The notes under the pieces: generated by a model
Told to the model about the DNA's origin: nothing
Databases searched by the model: none
Seen by the model: only the letters and a program-made list of their open reading frames with translations
Shown here: positions 48,480 to 60,949 of the stretch, in pieces
Position numbering within the stretch: the first letter of the stretch is position 1
Layout of the letters: every line of letters begins with the position of its first letter
Assembly: GCF_021130785.1 (NCBI RefSeq)
Contig: NW_025777444.1
Location: 1-64,000, forward strand
Source of the DNA: Homalodisca vitripennis
Lineage: Eukaryota > Arthropoda > Insecta > Hemiptera > Cicadellidae
Direction: 5' to 3'
DNA: 64,000 bases
Made by a program: the position numbers and the translations under genes

Positions 48480-49800
48480 GATTGCTTATTTGATAACTTT
48501 TTAATTTAGTGAATTTTTTTCCCTAAATAACTTTAGAATTCAATTTTAAATGCACCGTATTGTAGATTACTTGATTTAGATACATCAAAGCTAAAACAGA
48601 ACAAATCTACGTGGGTCATATTAGATGCAGATATACTAATAAGCAATAACATGGCATAGCGAATAGTGTGCCTGGATTCTTTATCTAAATTATGATAATT
48701 TATCACGGTACTCTAAGGCGGGCAATGGAAGATGTTTATGTCTTTAGTATATATGTGTAAGGGTAATCTGATAACAAGAATCGGTGTAATCATAGTAGTA
48801 GTCGTAACGCAAGGGAAGGTATCCAGAAAGTAAGAAACAGGTGAAACATAGACATCAGATTATATATTAAATCCATGGAAACAGCAAAGTACAATTATTT
48901 GAAAGTGTTCGATAAATTCAAAAGTGTTTATTTAGAAAATTCTTTGAACTCCTACTACGCTGGGTTGGGAATGTAAGTCTAGGGACAGGTGCAACGACAA
49001 ATCTTGATAAAAGCAAGGACATTTGTTACAGTTCAGTTTAACGTTCAAAGTCGTTCAACACGCAGAAACGCGTCAGGAAATCTTCACCAGGAGTACGAGG
49101 CCGAAGACGAGAATCGAGACAAGGACTTATAGATGAGTTACTTTGATTATTTTTAAATCATAGTTTTGGCTCTAACTATTCTTACCTAAAGCAGTTTACA
49201 TGCTAGTTTTAGATATTTATTAATTACATTAAACAAGAGTAAAACAGTTTAATTAAAGCATAAAGCGTTTACAATTAACATAATTTTAATCTTTTAAGGA
49301 TTTTGGAATAATCTATTCATTTCGCAACGATTATTATAATCAAATATTAACGTTAGTATGTTTGTGTACAAAAATAAAAAAACAAAACCTGTAACTTTGG
49401 GTTACGAATCCTTTAGTGTTTAAGTGTACAGAAATCATAATTTTAGAATGTGTTTCAAAAACTTTAAAAATAATTTAAGATCCCTTAATAAATATTTGAT
49501 AAGTAGTGTAAAGATTATTTAAATAATTATTTTCTTAAAGGTGTCTAAGAGTCATCTTTCTGGAATTATGTAATAGGGTGAATATTTAAAAAAAACATTA
49601 AAATTAGTGAATCCTGGTTGACTTAGGATTGAAGTTCGTAACTTAATTACATTTAATTGTTAAATTCAACAAGTATAAAAACGGTATTGTGAAGATTTGA
49701 AGAAAAATATAGTTTGTATCTTTTAATTTATTCTAGTAGTTGCTGAGATTACAACTAGAGCACTCGTCCATTTCACAAGAGAAACGATAAGGAAGTGATA
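48480..49800 (+). repeat. Family R repeat, copy j (right arm)
   Basis: Plus-oriented counterpart of copy i. TGTAGATTACTTGATTTAGA near 48563, the CCATGGAAACAGC box (48873-48885), CACCAGGAGTACGAGGCCG near 49085, GATGAGTTACTTTG near 49132, TTTAAGTGTACAGAAATC near 49421, AGTTGCTGAGATTACAACTA near 49737. Confidence 0.8.
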
Positions 49801-50276
49801 CAGTGATAGAAACAACTTATTGTATTACATATTCATATTTAAATATTACATTTCTACTATAAATAAAATATTTTGTTCAAATAACTGTTTCATAGCAAAA
49901 TATAATAAACCGTTCTTAAGAATATTTCAGAGGATATATTCGTATTAAATAATTATAAGTAAAGTATCTTCGTTTAGTTTTTGTGAGTACAGTGAAGCTT
50001 TGTTTGGATAAATTATTAATAATTGATAATTTTCCAAGATAAAAAAAATTCTGTCATAAATCAATTAATAAAAGTACAACAATAAAAAATCATAGGCTAT
50101 TTTAACTTAAAAATTAAAAAAAAACACGTAAAATAAAATATTTTTCTAATAGTCCCGTAAATTGAATCGTACACATATTATTAAGTGTTGAAAATTATAA
50201 CATAGTTTTAAAATTTAGTTTTTTGAAATAAAGTATTATAATCTTTCATTTAAGCTTACAAATAGACGTAGAACTT

Positions 50277-50477
50277 TCAGTCTGAGTTAGAGATAGCGCA
50301 GGTTCTAATCCTGCCGGTGACCGTTGCACTTTTAAACACTACCAAATACCTTTTACTGTATCGACTCTCCCCCTTACGCCGTTTGACGAAATCATCGCAC
50401 AGGCCAGTGGACCATGAGGACGGGCAGAATAAGGCTTAAATGGGATCGGCTTCTCCTTTTAAAAAAATTTAAAAAAA
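50277..50477 (+). mobile_element. tRNA-derived SINE, 5'-truncated (right arm, outer)
   Basis: Inverted partner of 44841-45043. It begins within the variable arm (TTAGAGATAGCGCAGG), with B-box text GGTTCTAATCC, body TGTATCGACTCTCCCCCTTA, end GGGATCGGCTTCTCC, and a tail of A runs broken by TTT. Confidence 0.82.
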
Positions 50478-50738
50478 TACACAAATACTGAATCGTTAAA
50501 GTACGATTTCTATTTAGTTGAAAGAACTTTTATTAGTTGAAAGTGTCTGTTCAATTGAATCTATTGTCTTGTTTTATTACAGCGTTGTTTTATGACAGTG
50601 CAACAACGCTTTATTAAATGAAATACGACTTTGAATTTGTTTACATTTAAAGTGTTAAACCATATAGGAAATTGCATAGTAAAAACTCTTCTTATTTTAA
50701 CCTTTTCTCGCAAACTACTCAGGCTAAGCATTGAATAA

Positions 50739-53700
50739 GAAAAAAAACACTCATACAAAAAATAAGTTTTAGTATAAATGTACTACTTTTATTGTGCATG
50801 TTAGCTCGGCCAGTGCTGTAAAACTGATATAAAAGTGAAAATTAATATCTAACTTTTACTAAAATTATACAGCATGTTTTAAAACAAGACCTAGTTTTTT
50901 TTACGGAAGTAGAGTTCTCAAACCTGTAAACCTACATTTATTTTCTTTCTCGGGCAACAAGACGTAACCAACTATGAAATTAAAAATAATAAGACAATAA
51001 GTAAATTAAAGTTACCATAAACATACACTTCGTGGTCGTGGCAAATAGGAAAACTCAATATTGGTACCGGGAATGTATTTTAATTGAACAGTTTTTTGCA
51101 AAGTGTAAAGATTTCTGTAGGTTTTTTTCTGAAAATTAAATTGTGTCGTAGCAACACAGTGATTTTAATTTGATAGAACCACACAACGTGGTTGTTACTA
51201 ATATTCCTTGATCTTTAAATTTAAGAATGAAATATATTTCAAGATATCTTAGTACATTATACATTTAATTTTTATTAGTTAGTTTTCAATACATTTATAA
51301 TTTCCTCTATTCAAGAATAATTCATACCACATCCTGAACCTATACATCCACACGTAAACACTTAAGCCGTTTTAATTTGAGCCTTGTTCCAAAATTTTCC
51401 AAATTTTTTACTTTAAATACCTATTCTCTTGGAGTGGTCGCAAATATTTATACTTTACCCATCTTCAAGGAAACGTGCCTTAAATTTTTATGAAATTAAA
51501 AGTGTTTTTCTATACAAAATGTAATAGCACCCTCTTAAGTAATTTACTTAAAAGTTTTACTATAAAGTAATATTATGGTAGTTGTTTTGAGTTGTTTCAG
51601 TGTTTTAAAAAGGTAATAAAATGTTATGAAAAATACAATAATTTCCTGAATTTGAGTTAAAACATAAGGATTACAAAACATTAATAAATATTTTAGTACT
51701 GCTAAACACATAGAGAATGATGGGTTGAGTAAATCTTCGAGATAAGCGCAAACTTTACCAAAATATTAATGAAGTGGTTTTGGTTTCGTTGGGTTTAACA
51801 ACGTTTCCACTACTTTGTCACGTGATACGCTTTTACACGGTTACACTTAGTTGCGGTCTTTTATGCTAGAGTGTTAGGGTTAATTTGACAAGAAACTGCC
51901 GTGTCTAAGCAAAAATTAATTTAAAGTAAGGTGCGACATTGAAAATGTGTATGACAATGTAACATATTAATAAAACATGATGTTTAAAAAAATATTTTCC
52001 TTTTTATTTGAATACAGAGTCAGGTAATTTCTTTTCATTACTTGTACTTGCTATTTTTAATAACTTTTATTTTTATATAACAAAGAAAATACTCGTATGA
52101 AATTGTGTATTTTGGATCAGGAGTAACTGAAAATGTAAAAACGAGAAAGGTGATAGGATTCCGGAAAATGTCTCCTTTAAGGATGTATACTCAAAACTAT
52201 TATAAAATCAATGTATAAAATGCTATTACATTTAAGAAAACACAGTTTTAATCATTATGTCCTTAACAGGACATTAACCTTAGTAAATTGAAAAATCACA
52301 TGCTAAGTTAATTAGTACGATTACTTTTAAGAGTACATTTCCCACTACACGATATTCATGTAAAATGTGTATCGCTATTTATAATATTTTACGGAAGTTA
52401 ATAAATTATATAAAATAAATTCTCATCTTCTATGGCCTTAAAAATGTAATATATACAAGAATTTAATAAAATTTTTTATAATAAAACCTTTTAATTTACC
52501 ATGAATAAGAGATAAGAACTGTCTTATACTATAAATTAATATAACAAATATGAATATAAATACATTGTTTGAGCCTAGGAAATTAAAAAATCATTGCACT
52601 GTTTGGACATGTCTGTTTTTGCTATACATATATTAGATATAGCCATGTTGCAGTTGTAAATAATTTTTATTGTATACCTGTACATATCGTGAACACTATA
52701 TTTTACAATAAATGTAATTTAATTTGACTTTAATTTTATTGAGCAAATCTGATGTTGTAATATATTTATACTAAAGTTCGGCTAACAGATTTAGATATTT
52801 TTACACTGTGATAATTGAAGTAATATTATCATTACTTTTGACATGCATTGATCAGAAGTACAGTTTCACACAGAGAGAATGAGATGGAGACACAGTGGGA
52901 AGGTAATAGACTCTGTGACGTTCCTCGCTCTGAGTTGTCATGTTACTTATGTTACTTTCTTTGGTTTGAAATTACATGTACGAGAAATGATAAGCTCGCA
53001 TCAAAATTAAGTTGCTTTAGTATTTTTAATTTAGTCATATTGATGTAATAAATCGTACAATAATACGACATAAAAACAAATTGTTTTCCATCTTTCATAT
53101 TGAATAACATCAGTGAATTTATTGCATTTTAAAAGTGTAAAAATTGAGCATATGAAAGATTTCAGAAGTAAGATTTGTTTCTTACAGTCATATTCTGACA
53201 TGTTTAGAAAAAAGTCTTGTGTATCTTCAAGATTTGTACATGAAAACTCCTCTTGAAACCATCTTCTTGTACTTTTGAACAAGCTTTAAAACCAAGTTCT
53301 TAAAAGCTATTTATCTTAGTAATTTTTGAAAAACCAGGAATATCGTTAATTTTCTCCGATATAGAGTATATTTCCAAAGCAGAATACCCAATAGAAAATT
53401 GTTTTACTGAATATTTTTATTTATAACAGGGTTTGTGAGTTGGATCATTGTCATTACATTTATTAATATATTACATCCGAATTTCAGAACTAATCTTTTA
53501 AAATGTAAAAAGTAATTTAAAAACAATGAATGTTATGAAAGTAAAAGGCAAATATTTTTAAAATATTGTACTTATAAATTTACGTCAATTATGAATACAG
53601 AATGGCCTGTTTCGTAAAATAAAACTCTTATATACAAAGAGAATACATCTGATAGCAACAGGGAGCTGGAGAAGCCTAGACATGCCTAGAGAAAATTAAG

Positions 53701-53829
53701 ATGAAGTGTTGTACATTGCGGGTTTTATAATGTAGAATTGAAGGCAATACTAAATTAACTGAAATCACAGTAATTTTTAAACCACACCACACAGAAAAAA
53801 GTTCACAATATTATATACTTTCTAATAGT
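50739..53829. other. AT-rich stretch, no gene recognised
   Basis: The longest stretch of the window without a recognised element. A short GC-richer patch at 52855-52945 reads METQWEG before a possible donor (GGAAG/GTAATAG near 52901), but nothing supports an exon. The minus frame at 53031-53282 (83 codons) has no family resemblance. Confidence 0.45.
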
Positions 53830-54330
53830 TAACCTTCACAGACATTGAAACTTTAGATTGAATTTCAAATGTATAATTATTCTCATAGAACAAGGAACAT
53901 TTTATCACACTGCAACAAATCGTGCAAGTGTAAATAATTTAGTTTTAATTAGAGTAAAATAAAAGTATTTTACTTTAAAATGGATTTCAAGTGAAACAGA
54001 GTATTTTTTAAATGTAAGAACCCAATACATAATAATAAAAGTAATAAATAAATATTCATCATAATCGTACTACACAACTGTTTAGTTGTTAATCGATTGT
54101 GTAATTTCATGCAAGGTTAATATTTGCAAGCTGGTAAGTGCGTGATCAACTGCAGATAGTAAAATGTCCCGTAATAAAGAGTTGACGTTATATTTCTAGA
54201 TGAAACTTTAAGAACCTCTTAGCGTTAAACGAGTTGCAGGAGCGAGACTAAATCGCTACTAATGACTTCTTGGAGATGAAACAGTATTCCTTCAAACTAC
54301 CCAAACCCAACAATTATAAAATATTTAAAT
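53830..54330 (+). repeat. Family R repeat, copy k (module C only)
   Basis: Matches the 42625-43080 and 22950-23450 segments: ACCTTCACAGACATTGAAAC near 53833, TTTCTAGATGAAACTTTAAG near 54193, AAATCGCTACTAATGACTTC near 54249. Modules A and B are absent. Confidence 0.65.
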
Positions 54331-54713
54331 ACATTTTTTGTCAACCCTTGGCACTATTTGGACTGTTCAACGCTGTGTTCTCATAATATATTCAGACACA
54401 TACTGTTCTGCGGAATTCTTATAAGTTTTTAAACATATTATCGCCTATCCTTATCTTATTGTTTCGTGTGATTCGTCTTTAGTATCAGTAATGCTTAGTT
54501 GAATTATGTAAATTTATTAATAAAATAAAATAATTGATATAACCGTGCGAGTGTTAAATCCAGCTCAATTTCACCTTCCTCTTAGTGCAGAGCCTGAAAT
54601 CTGACGTCACAGACTTGGCTCATAGAATATGGCATCAAGGTCCTTCTGAACACATCCAATGTCTTTATAGAAATATCGCAGTGTTTCCCGTCCAATTTAT
54701 GCACTATTCACTA
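54331..54713. other. Spacer with left member of a direct repeat
   Basis: 54563-54640 (GCTCAATTT, then CACAGACTTGGCTCATAGAA) recurs in the same orientation at 57394-57474 beyond the transposon. The copies are clearly diverged. Confidence 0.5.
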
Positions 54714-54715
54714 TA

Positions 54716-57148
54716 GAGGCCGTGAGAAACGAGGCGGTCCCTGACCTTGAGCAGAGAAAGCAGTTAGAACCGGATTTTTCAGTGGTGGGGAACGGCAGAC
54801 GCTTAGTTCGCTGCTATCTCTTTCGCAGTAAACATCGTGCCATACGCGCCTTACTAAAAACATTATTTCTCGTGATATATACGTGAAGTGCCAATTTCAT
54901 AGTATTTAAGTACCGTAAGTTTAGTAAAACGTGTTTACGTACCGTTGTAACAGTGTGTATTTTTAACAATTTATATATACTTAGTAAATATTTTTTGTTT
55001 ATAAATTTGTGAATAGTGTCCGAGATGGGTGACAACAGAAAAAGCAAGGTCGGTGGTAAAATTTTACACAGCCAAGCTAGAGAAATAATTTTTAACTTGT
55101 ACACTTTTATGAAAAGGGAAGCAGAACAAGGGCCAATATTATTAAAACAAGTTCAACAGCGTGTAGCAGAGGCCACAGGAATTTCTAAAACTAGTGTAAA
55201 AAGAATTGTGAGTGAAGAAAGAACCGCGCCGAGAAATGGTCCACGTTTTCTCAACTCCCCAGAAAAAACATGGTCGAAAAAAATTAAAAAAAAACAGCTG
55301 TTGACGACTTTGACAAGACTGTTATACGGCGGACTGTTCATGAATTCCACAGAATAGACGGTCAGCGACCTACCCTAAAAAACTCTTCTTCCGGTATTAA
55401 AAGAAAAAATCGGGTTTAGAGGAGGAATATGGACTCTGAGACAAGTTCTCAAGGAACTTCAGTTTAAATGGAGAAAATCTAGAGATAACAGAAAACTTTT
55501 AATAGAAAAACACGAAATAAGAGAACACAGAGTTCGTTTTATTAGAGCTATAAAACGTTACAGAGAAGAGGGTCGACCAATTGTTTATACGGATGAGACT
55601 TATGTCCACGCTTCGCACACAAAGCCCCACTCATGGTCAGATGGCAGCAACAAAGGCCTCTTAACACCTATTTCTAAGGGCGAAATATGGAATAATTGTT
55701 CACGCAGGTAATGAGAACGGATTTATCGACAATGCATTGTTGGTGTTCAAATCAGGCCAAAAGTCAGGTGACTATCATGATTGTATGAATTTTAAAAATT
55801 ACAAAAAATATCTGCAAGAAAAACTTATTCCAAATTTACCACCAAAAACCGTCCTTGTGATAGACAACGCATCATACCACAATAAACAACTAAACCCCGC
55901 ACCTACCAGCAATTCCAAGAAAGCAGAGATAATTCAGTGGCTAGTTAACCATAACATCCCGTTCCATGACAAAATGCTTTAAAACAGAACTCTAATCAGA
56001 TTGTGAAGCTTAATAAGAACCCCGCACAAAATGTTTGAGATTGATTCCATACTTGCAGAACACGGTCACTCCGCTTTGCGCCTCCCTCCTTATCATCCCG
56101 ATCTTAACCCGATAGAAATGATATGGTCACTGATAAAAAACCACGTTGCCCTGAAAAACACGACCTTCAAATTAAATGACTGCATCAAGCTAGTGAGAGA
56201 AAAAGTCCAAGATATTACAAAAGAGGAATGGGCGAAGAGATGCCAGCACGTTATAAATATTGAAAAAAAGTATATGGAACATGAAGTATCTATTGATTGA
56301 CATCACAGAATCTTTCAATCATAAATCTAGAAGCCGGCAGTAGTGATGACGACAGTGGAAGTGACAGTGAACACTCTAGCCATAGAGAAGACAGTGGCGG
56401 TGAAATGAGTGGAGTGGAAGTGCTTGAATAACATAAATGACAATTAAGTGACGCAATTAATTTATTTGCTTATTAGGTTTAATAAAGAATATTTTATTTT
56501 GCAATTCTAAGATAATGAAACGTCAATAGTAAGTAATTGATAATAATAAATATAGAAAAATACAGCAAGTCTCTTTCATATTTTTATAATATAAAAATAA
56601 TGTACATTAACTTTTCATGACAATATAAACTAATAACATACAGTCAGACAGACAATTAATTATATATTTATGCTACTAGCTAACGTGTTGCTCAAAATCG
56701 AACAAAAGTGAAATGTGTAGTTAAATACTAAAAACCAAACATTTAGTAAACAGCTGTTAAAATTGTAGTTAGTAGACATCGATATAAAAATTGAATTTAG
56801 TTTGATCCAATGTCGAAGGATAGCGTCACTGTAGACCCTTTACTGTATTAAAGTGATACTGTGATACCCGTACTGTTGTTAAAGTTCTAAGAAGTATTAG
56901 CAAAATCTAGGTAAAGATACCTTTAATTTGACACCTCAAAACGTTAATATCTATCAAGCCGTTTATCGAATATTATGATTTCGAAGAAAAACCCCTAGCG
57001 TATCAATACAACGCTCCTAACTGGGCTAACTTTTCTTCCTAGAGTAGTACATCACTGGGCCGCTATCATACACTTCCCCTCCACTGGCGAGCTATCCCAC
57101 CATTACCCCCTCTTCCCCTACTCAGGGCTCAGCTCGTTACTCACGTCC
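54716..57148 (+). mobile_element. Tc1/mariner-superfamily transposon with D(83)E-spaced transposase (Sailor-like)
   Basis: Bounded by TA on both sides. The left end reads GAGGCCGTGAGAAACGAGGC and the right end, inverted, reads GGACGTGAGTAACGAGCTGA; both continue with CCCTGA-type text, so they are diverged terminal inverted repeats. Between them lies a single decayed transposase gene on the plus strand. The total length of about 2.4 kb fits a one-gene element of this superfamily. Confidence 0.75.
55025..56431 (+). pseudogene. Transposase relic, DDE with 83 residues between second D and E
   Basis: Start chosen at ATG 55025 (MGDNRKSKVGGKILHSQARE); the upstream in-frame ATG is at 55016. The N-terminal helix-turn-helix includes QVQQRVAEATGISKTSVKRI. 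After frameshifts near 55290 and 55385 it continues FDKTVIRRTVHEFHRI and FRGGIWTLRQVLKEL. The first catalytic Asp is in YTDETYVHASHT (codon 55592). A frameshift near 55685 leads to IIVHAGNENGFIDNALL. The second Asp is in VLVIDNASYHN (codon 55863). Two in-frame stops lie near 55980 and 56007. The Glu is in HPDLNPIEMIWSLIK (codon 56115). After another frameshift near 56310, an acidic Ser/Asp tail (SSDDDSGSDSEHSS) ends at the TAA at 56429-56431. The D-to-E distance is 252 nt, 83 intervening residues. I recall an IS630-Tc1-mariner group called Sailor with DD82E, which this resembles. Confidence 0.85.
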
Positions 57149-58153
57149 TATATCTACTTTATTAAAGTTCCTTTACAAAATAGTCAATAGTAGTTATAGG
57201 CCAATCTTTATTGCAGAGAAAATACAATTGAAACGTCATGTTGAATAATTTATACTGAAATTTGGATTTACTAATATAAAGAATAATTTAATATCACAGT
57301 ATGAACAACACAACAAGGAATGTATGGGAGCTTCCTGATTAAGGTAATATGTATAAAGTAATCTAATATATAAATATACAAATGTTGAGTTTAGCTCAAT
57401 TTTGCTTTAAACTTTGTGCACCGTCAGGAATATGACGCTGCTACAGACTTGGATCATGGAATCTGGCGTCAACGTATCCGGCACTGTCACAGATGTAACT
57501 CCAGGAAACAGCTGGAGGCCTTTTATGTCTGAAGACATCTGAAATAGTTGGTGTCACAGACTTTCAAAACTAACTGCGTATTTTTTGACACCAGAGACAT
57601 CTACACTACAAAAGAGCTCTGACTGGTTTCCCAGCTGCCAAACAAACTTTAGTACCGAGCTGTGTGACAGATGACAACTTCGGTGAGTTTGGCATTTCTA
57701 GACTGTAGAACATTTTAACCTCTCAAGCTCCTTTCCTATCCACAAAATATTTAAATTAGTTTTATTTGCAAGTGTGCCTAGAACATAATGTACTCTAGTG
57801 TGTAAGATCTAAACTATTTAGCTCTATATCATAAATACTTAAGTAATACCCGTTTAATAAATTTTCGTAGTTTTTGGAAAAAGGGCTACCTTTCATTCTA
57901 TAGTTAATTTTTGAGCTATTAAGCGTAATTATATCTAAAATATTAGCGATGCGTTCCTTTCTTTATTTAAAATAATTTTATTCTGTTAACTGATACAAAA
58001 ATATGCACAAAACGGCATATAACTACATAAATTCTATACTATCCTGATTTTTAAGTTATATCAAGAATGTTGAAACAAAAAAATTCAATATTTTTAATAT
58101 GGACATGTACTGGTTTTATCATTACGATGTTAACTTTTGCCTTAAACAATATA
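57149..58153. other. AT-rich stretch with right member of a direct repeat
   Basis: 57394-57474 is the partner of 54563-54640. 57500-57700 is moderately GC-rich, with CACAGACTTTCAAAAC-type text that weakly repeats the same block. No gene. Confidence 0.45.
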
Positions 58154-58679
58154 AGCTGCATTTACTTGTGAGCCGACCATCACGAATCATTTTTAAAAAC
58201 TATATAAATATTTTGTACTTTTTTGTACCTTTTTGTAGCACAAACATAAATTTGTGTGCGCACAACTATCAAAAGTTATTAACCATTTAAATTACGGCTA
58301 GCAACTGAGAGTGCGGTAAGTCTATCACGCGACTGCAACTAATCAGCTGCGACCAACAGTGCACGGCCAATGCCACGTCTAGTTCTCTTCCATCATGTTA
58401 AACAAAACACTAATATTTTTATGAGCCGTTATTTCACTGGTACAAAAATAAAAATTTGTGGTAAAAATGGTACCAAATGAGTACAAAAATATGGCTTAGT
58501 TTATTTTAATTGACAACAAAGTTTTTTTTAACGTAAACCTGTGAGCCGACCTTTAAATGGTTAAACACATTTTTCAGTGACGGGTGAAAAATTTCATTGT
58601 TGTGGTACAATTAAAGTAAAAAATTCTGGATTAGTTTTTAAAATGATTCGTGATTGTCGGCTCATAGGTCTATGCAGCT
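58154..58679. mobile_element. MITE-like element with about 50-bp terminal inverted repeats
   Basis: Left end AGCTGCATTTAC, then TGAGCCGACCATCACGAATC (58154-58200). Right end, inverted, GCTGCATAGAC, then TGAGCCGACAATCACGAATC (58679-58631). TA flanks both ends. An extra GTGAGCCGACC copy sits inside (about 58540), next to an AAATGGTTAA block whose inverse lies at about 58278. No coding sequence. Size and TA flanks fit a small non-autonomous Tc1/mariner-type element; the family is unknown. Confidence 0.75.
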
Positions 58680-59179
58680 AACAAAACACCTCATCTAAGT
58701 TACAGCATCAGTGCTATATCTAATTTACTTCTGACCTTGCGTATAAATGAAACTTTTAATATTCAGAATCAAGCGGGTACAGCGATGGTTCAATATCGTG
58801 TACTATTATTTGCAGTACGTTGTGAGAGAAATATTTTAAAGTGTGTACTGTATTCTAAATTATTTTACTCAGAAATCCCAAAATAAAGTTTTTAAAATAT
58901 ACGTAGATGTCGTAGTTACAAAAATATAAAATAAGAAAAAATGTTGTAACATTTTATATCGTATGTATCCCTTTGTACTGGATCTCAATTATAGTATACA
59001 TATTGTAAGTGTTTTATCTAGCGTTCCCTGATGTATATCTGAATAAATAAGTTCCTGATAAATTTTTCTCCCCCACAGACTATGCTCGTAGGGGTTGTTT
59101 ATTAAGGATACATGGGAAATTTTCTTAATGCCATTTTGTTGTAATTAATAATTTAACTTTGCTTTTTGTTGTATTCACA
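58680..59179. other. AT-rich spacer, nothing recognised
   Basis: No gene, repeat or element end seen. Confidence 0.5.
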
Positions 59180-60440
59180 TGTTTATCTCTGTAAAATATA
59201 ATCTGTATGGGCGACCAGATAGCTAGAATTTGGAGTAACTGTAGTCGTGATGCAAAAGAGCTAGTTAAGATAAAGAAAATTACATATTATATAACCATAC
59301 TGAAATAAAACAGTGTATGAATACTTTAAAAGTATATGATACCCATGGAAACAACAGGGGATATAAGCGTTTTAAAGTTTTTGTTAAAGTTAAAATGTTT
59401 TATGTTACATTTTCAAAATTTTTCAAAAAGTAGCAGCACATCAAGGAAGCACCACCAGGAACACGGTGTAATGGCCAGAAGCAGGCCCATGTCCAGGGCC
59501 AGAATCAGGAATCACATGGATGAGTTGCTTTTATTATTTAGAAATGGCTATTTTTCTCTACCTCTTGATACACAAAACAGTTTATATCCTAGTTTTAGAG
59601 TCTATTCATCTGAAAAAATACACTATAATAATTCAGCTTGTATGTAATAAGTTCTAGGTTAAAAAGGAAATTGAATTTCTATATTTTATTATTATTTTCT
59701 TGAATTTTACTCTTTTTTGTTTATTTTAGTCAAATTCCATTTATTTATGTGGAAAAGCTATTAAATTAGTATAATGAGTTGTTTTCAATCCTCTCCGTAC
59801 TTAAGGTATACAGAGCGAATCTATTTGCAATATGTTTCCTCATAACTCCTGCATCATAGTATTTTATGAACCATCATTGCGTAGCTTATAAGGGATATGT
59901 TTACGAGAATAATTTTATAACTTATGTTTTACAACAATATGTATGGAATCTTCAAATAGGCTAAATATTAAAATGGTTAAATTAGGTGTATACTGGCAGA
60001 CAATAATTAGAATGCCTTAATAAATTATATTTGATTGTTTAAATTCAACAATTGTAAAAACAGATTAAGCGGAGTTCATAAGATAATTATGGCCAGCAAT
60101 TATTAAATGATTTAATTAGTTTCTTAAATAAACACCAGATATCTCTTCTACAATACAGTAAATAAGAGATCGTATCTTGATGTTATTCAGTAATAAAAAA
60201 GCCTAAGTAGGTTCCAATTACATAACAAAATTGTATTTTCACTGTAATTAATTGCAAGTAATAATATAATTTTATTCATTAAAAATAGATGAGTCAATAT
60301 GGAGAATAATGCATGGAGCTGAACTTCTAAATGGAGAGGGAACATTGCTGGAGAAAACTACTTTCATAACGTCCTTAGCAAAGGAAGTGAATTGAATCTT
60401 AGAACTCGCCAAGGAATAATTTTTTATTAAATATTCTTAA
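59180..60440 (+). repeat. Family R repeat, copy l (second subfamily)
   Basis: CCATGGAAACAAC at 59343-59355, CACCAGGAACACGGTGTAAT near 59450, ACATGGATGAGTTGCTTTTA near 59513, a diverged module B core CCGTACTTAAGGTATACAG near 59796, and a module C remnant GAACTTCTAAATGGAGAGG near 60320. The 103-codon frame at 59336-59647 crosses the CAGGA cluster and is not kept in other copies. Confidence 0.7.
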
Positions 60441-60949
60441 TTACTGAGTTATAACGTCAGTTATTTTCAGATTAACTATTACAGTTATAAAACTTTATCA
60501 AATAACTGAAATTGAAAAACACTAATTGGTAAAACAAATAGAAATAAGGCCTGATACTTTCTTGAACGTTGAAGGTTGTTAAAACTTTTCGTTAGTTTTA
60601 AAGATCCTTGTTATAGTTAATACAATTTTCTTAAACAACTGTATGGTATGTCTGCTTAAGAAAGCAACTACTTTTACACAACAGTTTGAAAAAAGAAAAA
60701 ATCACTACACGTTTTTAGAACAAACACATAATTAACTTGTTTGTACTAAATTGTAAGAACTTGTTTTTCCAAGGAGCTCGAGTTTGATTTCTCAGAAAAC
60801 AGTTTGCTACAACACAGCAGTAGTGTATTTTCTTTATTTTCAAGACTACCAATTATCCAAGCTAAAATAAGTACATGAATTACTACTTATACCGAAGAAA
60901 AGATATTCTGGATATTGTCCATAGATGCTTGCTAACGGTTAGAATGGTT
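60441..60949. other. AT-rich spacer, nothing recognised
   Basis: No gene, repeat or element end seen. Confidence 0.5.

Larger units (their letters stand above)
44572..50738. repeat. Large imperfect palindrome: two about 2.7-kb inverted arms around a 0.74-kb spacer
   Basis: Left arm 44572 to about 47302; right arm about 48042 to 50738. Each arm holds, from outside in, a 5'-truncated SINE, an AT-rich block, an R copy and a full-length SINE. A sampled stretch of about 220 bp (46190-46410 against 48925-49145) differs at about five positions, so the arms are roughly 97-98% identical there. This is far closer than any two other R copies. No target duplication or coding sequence marks it as a known transposon. 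Confidence 0.92.

Noticed and set aside
44572..50738. Palindrome as a simple assembly artefact
   Set aside because: The arms differ by scattered substitutions and small indels (about five differences in 220 sampled bases), which a mirrored assembly would not show. Raw reads would still be the final test.
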